22,121 nucleotides of DNA from positions 35,114 through 57,234 of the forward strand of contig DCIE01000007.1 in assembly GCA_002315765.1 (NCBI GenBank), given 5' to 3'. Positions 1 through 8,085 of the stretch are shown here, piece by piece. The notes beneath the pieces are model-generated. The model had not been told where the DNA came from. It made no database searches and saw nothing but the letters and a program-made list of their open reading frames with translations. The translations under genes and the position numbers were made by a program. Each line of letters begins with the position of its first letter. Position 1 is the first letter of the stretch. This stretch comes from Ruminococcaceae bacterium UBA1734. Its GTDB lineage: Bacteria; Bacillota; Clostridia; Oscillospirales; Acutalibacteraceae.

Positions 1-1
1 G

Positions 2-295
2 TTTTGTATCGGAATGCTGATTACTTATTATGCTACGGCAATAATTACACACGGAGTATATGGAAACTCTTTTATTATCGGCTGGACAGTATTCGCATTT
101 TGTTCTCCGGTTCTTGCTTTTTTTGCCTGGATGACGAAGGAAAAAGGATGGTTTCCTAAAATCATCAGTATCGGAATTATAATGGTATCCGTTCTTTCAA
201 GTATCTTGCTTTTTGATAGATTGCGGTTTTATGATTTCATTATTGATGCTTTGCTGATATATTTCCTGTTTTTTAAAAAACTTGAAAGACAGTGA
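2..295 (+). CDS. C-terminal part of a membrane protein (5' end outside window)
   Basis: The frame is open from the window edge, so the first ATG at 14 is probably internal and the real start lies upstream. The visible 97 or so residues are very hydrophobic, with about three membrane segments: around GWTVFAFCSPVLAFFAW, IISIGIIMVSVLSSILLF and FIIDALLIYFLFF. Basic residues (KEKGW, FFKKLERQ) sit at the segment ends, and the protein stops just after the last segment. It resembles small clostridial integral membrane proteins of unknown function (a DUF6518-like match is possible but only a recollection). No catalytic motif is visible. It converges on the cca gene with about 40 bases between stops, and I see no clear terminator in that gap. 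Confidence 0.6.
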   Translation, partial: FCIGMLITYYATAIITHGVYGNSFIIGWTVFAFCSPVLAFFAWMTKEKGWFPKIISIGIIMVSVLSSILLFDRLRFYDFIIDALLIYFLFFKKLERQ

Positions 296-334
296 TAATC
301 CATACAAATCCCGGTTTATTGAGGGTGCCAAAAC

Positions 335-1501
335 CTAAATATCTTTTATTATTTCCAAAAGTTTTTCTTTTGTATTTAAAGAAGGGTTTTGGCGGACAAT
401 ATTGCAAAGCTTGTTGAGTTTTTTGCCTATTTCTTCGCCGTTTATTCCGTTTTTTAAAAGGTCGTTTCCGCTGATTGCCAAATGGGAAATCTTATATGGC
501 TCGGCGGATTTTATTATTTGTTTTGCCCTGTCGCAAATATTCATAATGTTGCAGTTTGAAATATGTGTCTTATAACTGCAAACATCTTCTAAAATATTAA
601 TATTACAAAGGGACAGTGCATATTTTATATCACTGTCTTTGCTTTTTTTGCTAAGCCACAAAATACTTTCGCAGTCGGTACAGTAGTTTTTAAGCTTGTT
701 TGAAACTTTAAGTTTTTCAGCTGCTAAAGGAATATTGCATTCGCATAGCTTTAACAGTGCAAAAAACCTCAAATCGCTGTTATGGGGGAGTCTTGTTATT
801 TTGACAATCGGTTTTTTATACTCTATACCGAAATTTTCAAGACCTCCGCTTTTTATCAGGACTTCAAGAGGCTTTAGATTATTTCCGTTTAGTGTTTTTA
901 TAAGCTCTGTATATACCCTTTCGGCACTGATTTTACCAAGGTTTTTTGCTAATTCAAATGCGGCTTTTTTGGTTTTTCGGTGAATTTTAAAATTAAGTGT
1001 ACTTGCAAACCTTACAAGTCTTATTATCCTGAGAGCATCCTCACTAAATCTTTTATAAGGGTCGCCGACAGCACGAAGTATTTGTTTTTTAAGGTCGTTT
1101 TTTCCGCCGAAACAGTCGATAATTCCCTCGGTTTTGTTATATGCCATGGCATTTACGGTAAAATCCCGTCTTGCTAAATCCTCTTTAATATCGGTTACAA
1201 ACTCAACACTGTCAGGTCTTCGCATATCCTCATATTTTCCTTCGGTTCTAAAGGTAGTTGCCTCTATCATTTCTCCGGTTTCGGTGAGAATGGTTATGGT
1301 GCCGTGCTTAATTCCCGTATCAATGGTCTTAGGGAAGATTTCTTTGATTTGGTGTGGCAAAGCATTGGTGGTAATATCATAGTCATTAGGTCTCTTTGAA
1401 AGCAATAAATCCCTTACACAGCCACCTACAATGTATGCCTTGAACCCCTTTTCTTCAAAGGTGTTTATTATTTTTTCGATTTCTTTTGGAATATTAAGCA
1501 T
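335..1501 (-). CDS. cca: CCA-adding tRNA nucleotidyltransferase
   Basis: A cytoplasmic class II nucleotidyltransferase of 388 residues that builds or repairs the 3' CCA end of tRNAs. The N-terminal polymerase head shows the GGxVRD motif (GGCVRD, residues 26-31), the metal-binding DYD (40-42), the RRDFTVNAMAY motif (111-121) and the nucleotide-selecting EDALRIIRLVRFA motif (154-166). EDxxR is the form used by enzymes that select C and A. The C-terminal half is helical and variable, and I see no HD-domain metal motif, so the protein is shorter than clostridial versions that carry an HD domain. The start is the ATG at 1501; its ribosome binding site is weak (GTGGG region). It is transcribed away from murC. 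Confidence 0.93.
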   Translation of the reverse strand: MLNIPKEIEKIINTFEEKGFKAYIVGGCVRDLLLSKRPNDYDITTNALPHQIKEIFPKTIDTGIKHGTITILTETGEMIEATTFRTEGKYEDMRRPDSVEFVTDIKEDLARRDFTVNAMAYNKTEGIIDCFGGKNDLKKQILRAVGDPYKRFSEDALRIIRLVRFASTLNFKIHRKTKKAAFELAKNLGKISAERVYTELIKTLNGNNLKPLEVLIKSGGLENFGIEYKKPIVKITRLPHNSDLRFFALLKLCECNIPLAAEKLKVSNKLKNYCTDCESILWLSKKSKDSDIKYALSLCNINILEDVCSYKTHISNCNIMNICDRAKQIIKSAEPYKISHLAISGNDLLKNGINGEEIGKKLNKLCNIVRQNPSLNTKEKLLEIIKDI

Positions 1502-1525
1502 TTTTATGACCCACTTACAAAAAAT

Positions 1526-1556
1526 AGTTTATTTTTCGGAAAAAATATGGTAAAAT
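1526..1556. promoter_or_regulatory. Overlapping divergent promoters for murC (+) and cca (-)
   Basis: On the + strand, TTTATT (1528-1533), a 17-base spacer and TAAAAT (1551-1556) with an extended -10 (TATGGTAAAAT) fit a sigma-A promoter for murC. On the - strand, TTTACC (1554-1549), 17 bases and TAAACT (1531-1526) could serve cca but are weaker. The two sets share the same 30 bases, so polymerase binding for one would exclude the other. The murC site matches the layout of the site upstream of the EFR1 gene at 17601-17629. Confidence 0.45.
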
Positions 1557-1590
1557 AATTTGTTAGATAAAATATTTAGGAGTAATGTTT

Positions 1591-2964
1591 ATGAAAGAGC
1601 CACGCCAAACAGACAAACTTCTTAAAGGAATAAAGAAAATACACATGATTGGTATCGGCGGAAGCGGAATGTGTCCTCTTGCCGAGATACTTTTGTCTTT
1701 GGGTTTTACAGTCAGCGGTTCGGACAATACCGAAACCGAAAAGACCGCCTATCTTCGTGATTTGGGTATTAAGGTATATATCGGTCAAAGCAAAGAAAAT
1801 GTGGCTGATGCACAGCTTGTTGCCTATTCTGCCGCAATACCAAGCGAAAATCCCGAAAGAGTAGGGGCAACCGAAAAGGGTATTCCTCAAATGGAAAGGT
1901 CGGTGCTTTTAGGTGCTGTTACACGAATGTACGATAATGTAATCGGCGTTTGCGGTACCCACGGAAAAACCACTGTTTCTTCTATGATAACACAAATCTT
2001 GCTTCTTAACAAGATGGAACCTTCGGCCGTAATCGGCGGAAAGCTTCCGATTTCGGGCAGTTCCTGTGTTGTGGGCAATTCCCAGACTCTTGTATGCGAG
2101 TCCTGCGAATTTGTAAACAGCTTTTTGGAGTTCTCTCCCGATATTTCGGTTCTTCTTAATATTGATAATGACCATTTGGATTATTTTAAGACAATGGAAA
2201 ATCTTACATCTTCCTTCAGAAAATTTGTTTCTCTTTCAAAAACTTCTTATGTAAACGGCGATGATAAAAGATGTAACGATGCTACCAAGGATTTAGATAC
2301 AAAAATTATTACCTTCGGACTTGAAAAAAACAATGATTTTTATGCCGACAATATTACTGTGGGTGAATACGGATATATTTTCGATGTCTTTAAAAGCGGT
2401 GAAAAAATAGGACATTTAGAGATGCATATTCCGGGTAAACATAATATTTATAACGGACTTGTTTCCTTTGCGGTTTGTTATGATTTGGGGGTTGAGCCCA
2501 ACGGTATTGCAGATGCGGTGTATAAATTTTCCGGCGCCGGACGAAGATTTGAAATTTACGGCAAATTTTCGGGTATTACGGTAATTGACGATTATGCTCA
2601 TCATCCAACCGAGATTAAGGCTACTCTTAAGGCAGCAAAATCTCTTAATTTCGGCAAGGTTATCGTGGTTTTCCAACCTTATACCTATTCGAGAGTGGCA
2701 CTTTTAAAGGATGGAATGATAGATGCGCTGTCGGTAGCCGACCGAGTTTTCTTAACACCTATTGTAGCCTCAAGAGAGGTTAATACCTTTGGCGTATCAT
2801 CAGAGGATATTGTAGGCCAACTGCCCGATGCCAAGGTTTTAGGGGATTACCGAGAATTAGCAAAGGAAATGATAAGCTGTGCCCAAAGCGGCGATGCCAT
2901 CATAACTATGGGTGCAGGGGATATTTATAAGGTGGCCCATATTATTTCGGAGAAGCTTAAATGA
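1591..2964 (+). CDS. murC: UDP-N-acetylmuramate--L-alanine ligase
   Basis: MurC ligates L-alanine to UDP-MurNAc with ATP, the first amino acid of the peptidoglycan stem. Seen: the N-terminal nucleotide-binding GIGGSGM (21-27), the ATP loop GTHGKTT (about 122-128), NIDNDHLDYF in the central domain, and DDYAHHPTEI at the start of the C-terminal domain. At 457 residues it has the usual family length. Two in-frame ATGs exist. AGGAG at 1578-1582 is only 2 bases from the ATG at 1585 but 8 bases from the ATG at 1591, so I take 1591. It heads a tightly packed operon, and its stop overlaps the next start (ATGA at 2961-2964). Confidence 0.96.
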   Translation: MKEPRQTDKLLKGIKKIHMIGIGGSGMCPLAEILLSLGFTVSGSDNTETEKTAYLRDLGIKVYIGQSKENVADAQLVAYSAAIPSENPERVGATEKGIPQMERSVLLGAVTRMYDNVIGVCGTHGKTTVSSMITQILLLNKMEPSAVIGGKLPISGSSCVVGNSQTLVCESCEFVNSFLEFSPDISVLLNIDNDHLDYFKTMENLTSSFRKFVSLSKTSYVNGDDKRCNDATKDLDTKIITFGLEKNNDFYADNITVGEYGYIFDVFKSGEKIGHLEMHIPGKHNIYNGLVSFAVCYDLGVEPNGIADAVYKFSGAGRRFEIYGKFSGITVIDDYAHHPTEIKATLKAAKSLNFGKVIVVFQPYTYSRVALLKDGMIDALSVADRVFLTPIVASREVNTFGVSSEDIVGQLPDAKVLGDYRELAKEMISCAQSGDAIITMGAGDIYKVAHIISEKLK

Positions 2965-4112
2965 TAAGTCAAAAGTTATATGATGTGAATTCTAAAATTA
3001 AAGAGTTTGATTGCAAGGTTATTTCCTGTCAAAAGGATAAGGAATTTTTCAAAGTGATTTTGGATAAAACCGCTTTTTTCCCCGAGGCAGGTGGACAACC
3101 CTGCGACAAGGGCATTATAAATGACTTAGAGGTAATAGATGTACAAATCCAAAATGACGAGATAATACATTTCGTAAAAGAGCCTTTAAACGAAGGGGAG
3201 TTTGTACACGGAGAGATTGATTACAAAAGACGATTCGGCTTTATGCAAAATCACTCTGCCGAGCATATAATTTCGGGTATTGTTTATAAAAATTACGGCT
3301 TTCAAAATGTGGGATTTCATTTAAACGAAGAATTTGTAACCTTAGATTTTGACGGAATTTTTACAAGCCGACAGTTAGAGGAAATTGAATATTGTGCCAA
3401 TAAGGCTGTTTGGGAAAACCGAAGTATTAAAGCTTATTATCCCGAAAAGTCTCAGCTTGATAATATTTCTTTCAGGCAAAAGAAGGAAATACAGGGAGAG
3501 ATACGCTTGGTGGATATTGAGGGTGTGGATATTTGCGCTTGTTGTGCTCCCCATGTGGAGAAAACAGGTGAAATCGGAGTTATCAAGTTAATATCAACCG
3601 AAAAAATGCGTGGCGGAACGAGAATTTATATGAAAAGCGGAATGTATGCCTTAAAGGATTATTCCGAAAAATTAAGCAGTATCCAAACTATTCAAAATCT
3701 CTTATCCGTAAAGCCAAATGAAACAGCTCAGGCTGTAAACTTGCTACTTGGCAAATTGGCTGAGGAAAAGCAGGTTAACACCTTTTTAAAGGAAAGAATA
3801 ATAAATCTTTTTGCTTTTGGCGACAAAGATAAAAAAATTCTTTTTGCGGAAAATTTTGAAATGAAAGACCTGCAAAATCTTGCGGACAAGAGATATAATT
3901 TTACAAAAAACACCGCCTTTGTTCTCTCAAAAAGGGATACAGATAATTATTCTTTTGTAATCTGCGGCGAAGAAAGCAGGGTAAACCCTTTCTTTAGCCA
4001 CCTAAAAGAGAAATTAAATATTAAAGGCGGCGGAAAAGGCGGTATGATAAGCGGTAATATTTCCGCCGAATCCTTAGAAAAAATAGAGGAGTTTGAAAAT
4101 GAACTGGACTGA
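2961..4112 (+). CDS. AlaX-type alanyl-tRNA editing protein
   Basis: A free-standing relative of the AlaRS editing domain that hydrolyses mischarged Ser-tRNA(Ala) or Gly-tRNA(Ala). The zinc-site ligands are visible as HSAEH (H98, H102) and C194-x3-H198 in CACCAPH. The FFPEAGGQP motif (39-47) and RGGTRIY are typical of the editing fold. The C-terminal part, ending in a glycine-rich GGGKGGMISG, matches the DHHA1-type domain of AlaRS, so this is the long AlaX form (383 residues). It overlaps murC by 4 bases and prmA by 14 bases, so it is probably translated in step with both. Grouping with prmA and prfB puts it in a translation-quality neighbourhood. Its exact amino-acid specificity cannot be read from sequence. 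Confidence 0.88.
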   Translation: MISQKLYDVNSKIKEFDCKVISCQKDKEFFKVILDKTAFFPEAGGQPCDKGIINDLEVIDVQIQNDEIIHFVKEPLNEGEFVHGEIDYKRRFGFMQNHSAEHIISGIVYKNYGFQNVGFHLNEEFVTLDFDGIFTSRQLEEIEYCANKAVWENRSIKAYYPEKSQLDNISFRQKKEIQGEIRLVDIEGVDICACCAPHVEKTGEIGVIKLISTEKMRGGTRIYMKSGMYALKDYSEKLSSIQTIQNLLSVKPNETAQAVNLLLGKLAEEKQVNTFLKERIINLFAFGDKDKKILFAENFEMKDLQNLADKRYNFTKNTAFVLSKRDTDNYSFVICGEESRVNPFFSHLKEKLNIKGGGKGGMISGNISAESLEKIEEFENELD

Positions 4113-5016
4113 AATAAAAATGTCGGTGCCTACCGAAAAAACCGATGAGGCTGCCGCTATTGCCAATATGGCTGTGCCATACGGGATATACATTGAGGAT
4201 TATTCCGATTTAGAGCAGGGGGCTATGGAAATAGCTCATGTTGACCTGATTGACGAGGAGTTAATTTCAAAAAACAGAAACAGGTCGATTATCCATCTTT
4301 ATGTTTCGGAGTGTGATAATGCCAAGGAAAAATTAGCATATTTAAAGGAAATGTTCACCCTTTCGGGCATTGATTTTACCATTGAGGACGAAATTGTTGA
4401 CGACAGCGATTGGAACGAAAACTGGAAAAAGTATTTTAAGGCTTTTGAGATAGGTGAAAAATTAGCCGTTTGTCCAAGCTGGGAAAAATACCATAATAAG
4501 GACGACCGAATTGTAATAAATCTTGACCCCGGTGCTGCATTCGGTACGGGCAGTCATGCCACCACATACCTTTGCCTTAACGAGCTTGAAAATATTGTAA
4601 ACCAAGACTCCAATGTACTTGATATCGGTACAGGTAGCGGTATTTTAGCCGTTGCTTCACTTCTTTTAGGTGCGAAAAGTGCCCTTGGTGTTGACATTGA
4701 TGCACAATCGGTTAAAACCGCAAAGGAAAATGCTCTCAGAAATTCCGTAGGTGAAAAAGCAGAGTTTATTCACGGTGATTTAGCCGAAAAGGTAACAGGT
4801 AAATATAATATTGTCTGTGCAAATATAATTGCGGATATTATTATAAGACTGTTTGACAATGTTAAGGATTTTATGACCGATGACGGATATTTAATCGTTT
4901 CGGGTATTATAGATTTAAGGGCCAATGATGTGGAAAAATCCGCAAATGAACACGGCTTTAAAATAATTAAAAAGGTTGTTCGTGAAGAATGGACTGCCTA
5001 TGTACTAAAAAAATAA
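4099..5016 (+). CDS. prmA: Ribosomal protein L11 methyltransferase
   Basis: An S-adenosylmethionine-dependent methyltransferase that trimethylates ribosomal protein L11. Seen: an N-terminal substrate-binding region, then DWNENWKKYFKAFEIGEKL, the family signature LDPGAAFGTGSHATT (about 142-156), the SAM-binding LDIGTGSGILA (about 175-185), GVDID, and the NIIADII catalytic-region motif in place of NPPY. Length is 305 residues, normal for the family. GAGGAG (4086-4091) lies 7 bases before the ATG at 4099. A TTG two codons upstream is too close to that site, so I take 4099. The first 14 bases overlap the end of the AlaX gene. Confidence 0.95.
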   Translation: MNWTEIKMSVPTEKTDEAAAIANMAVPYGIYIEDYSDLEQGAMEIAHVDLIDEELISKNRNRSIIHLYVSECDNAKEKLAYLKEMFTLSGIDFTIEDEIVDDSDWNENWKKYFKAFEIGEKLAVCPSWEKYHNKDDRIVINLDPGAAFGTGSHATTYLCLNELENIVNQDSNVLDIGTGSGILAVASLLLGAKSALGVDIDAQSVKTAKENALRNSVGEKAEFIHGDLAEKVTGKYNIVCANIIADIIIRLFDNVKDFMTDDGYLIVSGIIDLRANDVEKSANEHGFKIIKKVVREEWTAYVLKK

Positions 5017-5031
5017 TTTCGGAGGATATTT

Positions 5032-6153
5032 ATGCTTGAATTTGAGCAACAAAAATTAAAACTTACCGCAAACGAGCAGGAAATTAAGGATTTAAAGGAT
5101 GCTATCGGTTATGACGGTTTAATGAGAGAAATTGAGGAATTAGAGCAAAAATCAGCCGCTCCGGGATTTTGGGATGATGTTGAAAACTCACAAAAAACCG
5201 TACAGTACACAGGAAAACTAAAAAATAAGGTTGAAGCCTATGACGGCCTTGTTTCTTCCTATGAGGATTTACTTGTTTTAATAGAAATGGGTGATGAAGA
5301 GGAGGATTTGTCTCTTATTGACGAAATTTCTTCTTCCATTGAGGAACTTGAGGGAAATATTGCTTCTCTTAGACTTCAAACCCTTTTAACCGGTGAATAT
5401 GATGCAAACAATGCTATTTTAACCTTTCATGCAGGTGCCGGTGGTACCGAGGCTATGGACTGGGTTAGTATGATTGTTAGAATGTACACAAGATGGTCGG
5501 AACGCCACGGATTTTCGGTTAAGGTGCTTGACTTTCTTGACGGCGATGAGGCAGGACTTAAAAGTGCCGTTATGCTGATTGAGGGTGAAAATGCCTACGG
5601 ATATTTAAAAAGCGAGTCGGGTATTCACCGTCTTGTTCGTGTTTCTCCATTTGATGCTTCGGGACGCCGACATACCTCATTTGCTTCGGTGGAGGTTATG
5701 CCTGAAATCAGTGATGATGTGGAAATTGAAATCCGTGAAGAAGACATTAAAATGGATGTTTTCCGTTCTTCAGGTGCCGGCGGTCAGCACATTAACAAGA
5801 CTTCCTCTGCAGTTCGTTTAACCCATATACCCACAGGTATTGTTGTGGCTTGTCAAAACGAGAGAAGCCAATTTCAAAACCGAGACCAAGCTATGAAAAT
5901 GCTTAAATCAAAGCTCCTTGAGATAAAGGAAAGAGAACATCTTGAGAAGATAGAAGACATTAAGGGTGTTCAAAAGGAAATAGCCTGGGGTTCACAAATC
6001 AGGTCTTATGTATTTATGCCCTATACTATGGCAAAGGACCACAGAACAAATTTTGAATCGGGAAATATAAACGCTGTTATGGACGGCGATTTAGACGGAT
6101 TTATTAATGCCTATTTAAAGGCCTCCTCAAAGGGAGAATTAAAGAATAACTGA
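5032..6153 (+). CDS. prfB: Peptide chain release factor 2 (no programmed frameshift)
   Basis: Class I release factor that ends translation at UGA and UAA. The anticodon-like SPF (residues 205-207, in VRVSPFDASGRRHTSFASVEV) marks it as RF2 rather than RF1, and GGQ (250-252, in SSGAGGQHINKTSSAVRL) is the peptidyl-tRNA hydrolysis motif. At 373 residues it is full length. GGAGG at 5021-5025 is 6 bases before the ATG. In many bacteria prfB carries an in-frame UGA near codon 25 that needs +1 frameshifting. Here one frame is open from ATG to stop and there is no CTT-TGA motif, so that autoregulation is absent. It follows prmA after 15 bases. Confidence 0.96.
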   Translation: MLEFEQQKLKLTANEQEIKDLKDAIGYDGLMREIEELEQKSAAPGFWDDVENSQKTVQYTGKLKNKVEAYDGLVSSYEDLLVLIEMGDEEEDLSLIDEISSSIEELEGNIASLRLQTLLTGEYDANNAILTFHAGAGGTEAMDWVSMIVRMYTRWSERHGFSVKVLDFLDGDEAGLKSAVMLIEGENAYGYLKSESGIHRLVRVSPFDASGRRHTSFASVEVMPEISDDVEIEIREEDIKMDVFRSSGAGGQHINKTSSAVRLTHIPTGIVVACQNERSQFQNRDQAMKMLKSKLLEIKEREHLEKIEDIKGVQKEIAWGSQIRSYVFMPYTMAKDHRTNFESGNINAVMDGDLDGFINAYLKASSKGELKNN

Positions 6154-6171
6154 TAATAGAGGGGACGACAA

Positions 6172-7890
6172 ATGATAAAAAGGTTTATCGGTTATTATAA
6201 GCCATACAAAAAACTGTTTTACCTCGATATGTTGGCTTCAATAATGATTTCGGGCATCGGTCTTGTATATCCTATTATTACAAGACTTATGCTTAACGAT
6301 TATATTAAAAACAGTAAGTATAGGCTTATTGTCATAAGCGGTATAATAGTTCTTATACTTTATGCGGTAAGAATGTTGCTTAGGTATTTTGTTCAGTATT
6401 ACGGACATATAATAGGTACAAGAATGCAGGCCGATATGCGTAGAGATTTATTTAAGCATCTTGAAACCCTGCCCTATACATATTTTGATAATACCGAAAC
6501 CGGCACCATACTTTCCCGTATGACAAACGACCTTTTCGATGTGGTGGAACTTGCTCACCACGGCCCCGAAAACCTTATTGTTTCAAGCCTAACCCTAATA
6601 GGCTCTTTTATTTATCTTTTGTCCATTAATGTTTATCTTACCCTTATAATTTTTGCCTGTGTGCCTATTCTTATTGTTGTTTCTTCCTATTACCGAAAGA
6701 GAATGCATGCCGCTTTTAAGGAAAGAAGAAAGACAACAGCCGGAATAAATGCGGCGGTTGAAAGCAGTATTACGGGAATAAGAGTTACAAAGGCTTATAC
6801 CAATGATAAAACCGAGCTTCAAAAGTTTGAGAAAAACAATAAGCTTTTTGTTGAGGCTTCGGTTATGTCATATAAGGCAATGGGACAGTATCATTCTATT
6901 TCAAGCTTTATCACCGATGTGTTTAATGTAATTATCCTTATTGCCGGTGGTCTTTTCCTTTATGCCGAAAAGATTAATTTCGGTGATTATTCCACCTTTA
7001 TTGTTTCGGTTAATGTGTTTATCAACCCGGTAACACAGCTTATCGGATTTATGGAGCAATATCAAAACGGTGTTACAGGCTTCCAAAGATTTTTAGAGGT
7101 TTTAGCCGAGGAACCGGAAAAAGAAAATGAAAATGCCAAAGACCTTAAGGATATTAAGGGAAAAATAGAATTCAAAAATGTAACATTCGGTTATGAAACA
7201 AAGCAGGATAATGCCCTAAACCATATTAGTTTTACCGTAGATGTAGGTAAAAAGGTGGCACTTGTGGGACATTCCGGTGGGGGAAAAACCACAATTTGTC
7301 ATTTAATTCCCAATTTCTACAAGGTTGAAAACGGCGAGGTTTTGGTTGACGATATAAATATAAACGATATTACATTTACTTCTCTTAGAAAGAGTATCGG
7401 TATTGTACAACAGGATGTTTTTCTCTTTTGCGGAAGTATAAGAGATAATATAATGTACGGAAATCCCAATGCTACGGAAGAAGAAATGATAATCGCCGCC
7501 AAAAGGGCTAATATTCACGAATATGTAATGACTTTGCCTGAGGGATATGACAGCCAAATAGGTGAGAGGGGAATTAAACTTTCGGGCGGACAAAAGCAAA
7601 GGCTCAGTATTGCCAGAGTATTTCTTAAAAATCCTGCCATTCTTATTCTTGATGAGGCTACAAGTGCCCTTGATAATACCACCGAAATACTTATCCAAGA
7701 TGCACTTGACGAGCTTTGCAAGGGCAGGACAACCATAGTTGTAGCCCATAGACTTTCCACCGTTAAAAATGCCGATGAAATCGCCGTTATTGATAAAGGT
7801 CAGGTTGTGGAAAAGGGTACCCACGACCAACTGCTTAAGCAAAACGGTGCATACGCCACGCTGTATAATCAACAGTTTAAATTGAGATGA
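6172..7890 (+). CDS. ABC exporter, fused membrane and ATPase domains
   Basis: A half-transporter of the MsbA/LmrA type (572 residues) that should form a homodimer or heterodimer in the inner membrane and export a substrate using ATP. The N-terminal 310 residues hold about six membrane segments of the ABC transmembrane type I fold. The ATPase domain has Walker A GHSGGGKTT (366-374), the QQDVFLF Q-loop, signature LSGGQ (470-474), Walker B ILILDE (D494, E495), the D-loop SALD and the switch histidine H526 (VAHRLST). All key residues are present, so it should be active. The substrate is unknown, and no partner half-transporter is next to it. GAGGGG precedes the ATG. It is the last gene of the murC operon, 18 bases after prfB. 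Confidence 0.9.
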   Translation: MIKRFIGYYKPYKKLFYLDMLASIMISGIGLVYPIITRLMLNDYIKNSKYRLIVISGIIVLILYAVRMLLRYFVQYYGHIIGTRMQADMRRDLFKHLETLPYTYFDNTETGTILSRMTNDLFDVVELAHHGPENLIVSSLTLIGSFIYLLSINVYLTLIIFACVPILIVVSSYYRKRMHAAFKERRKTTAGINAAVESSITGIRVTKAYTNDKTELQKFEKNNKLFVEASVMSYKAMGQYHSISSFITDVFNVIILIAGGLFLYAEKINFGDYSTFIVSVNVFINPVTQLIGFMEQYQNGVTGFQRFLEVLAEEPEKENENAKDLKDIKGKIEFKNVTFGYETKQDNALNHISFTVDVGKKVALVGHSGGGKTTICHLIPNFYKVENGEVLVDDININDITFTSLRKSIGIVQQDVFLFCGSIRDNIMYGNPNATEEEMIIAAKRANIHEYVMTLPEGYDSQIGERGIKLSGGQKQRLSIARVFLKNPAILILDEATSALDNTTEILIQDALDELCKGRTTIVVAHRLSTVKNADEIAVIDKGQVVEKGTHDQLLKQNGAYATLYNQQFKLR

Positions 7891-8011
7891 TTTTTCAATA
7901 TTGCCATTTTGTACTGTTTTCGATAAATTTTATCGGTATTCACATTTTTATTTTCTAAATAGAAATAATATATTCAAGTTTATTATAAATATCTTACAAC
8001 CGAATTTATGT

Positions 8012-8039
8012 AACCTTATTTGAAAAGTGCCATACAATG
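8012..8039 (+). promoter_or_regulatory. Candidate sigma-K promoter for dpaAB
   Basis: AAC (8012-8014), a 16-base spacer and CATACAATG (8031-8039) match the sigma-K consensus (AC, 16-17 bases, CATAnnnTA) except for the last base. Dipicolinate synthase genes are made in the mother cell under sigma-K in studied Bacillus and Clostridioides species. CATACAAT is also a perfect sigma-E -10, but I see no good sigma-E -35 at the right distance. The site overlaps the left arm of a hairpin at 8027-8060. Confidence 0.5.
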
Positions 8040-8074
8040 TAGTGAGCTGCATTGCGGCACTATTCTTTTATTTT
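8027..8074 (+). terminator. Hairpin with U-rich tail before dpaA, possible terminator of the murC-ABC operon
   Basis: GTGCC (8027-8031) and GGCAC (8056-8060) close an imperfect stem that continues as CAATGTA with TGCATTG. A T-rich stretch follows (TATTCTTTTATTTT). It could stop read-through from the ABC gene, which ends 137 bases upstream. Its left arm contains the proposed sigma-K -10, so sporulation transcripts starting near 8046 would not contain the full hairpin. The rest of the 195-base gap (7891-8085) is AT-rich, with no gene visible. Confidence 0.4.
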
Positions 8075-8085
8075 CAGGTGTTAGC

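Noticed and set aside
7303..7872. 189-residue ORF on the - strand inside the ABC exporter gene
   Set aside because: It is antisense to the intact ATPase domain, with no ribosome binding site or recognisable domain.
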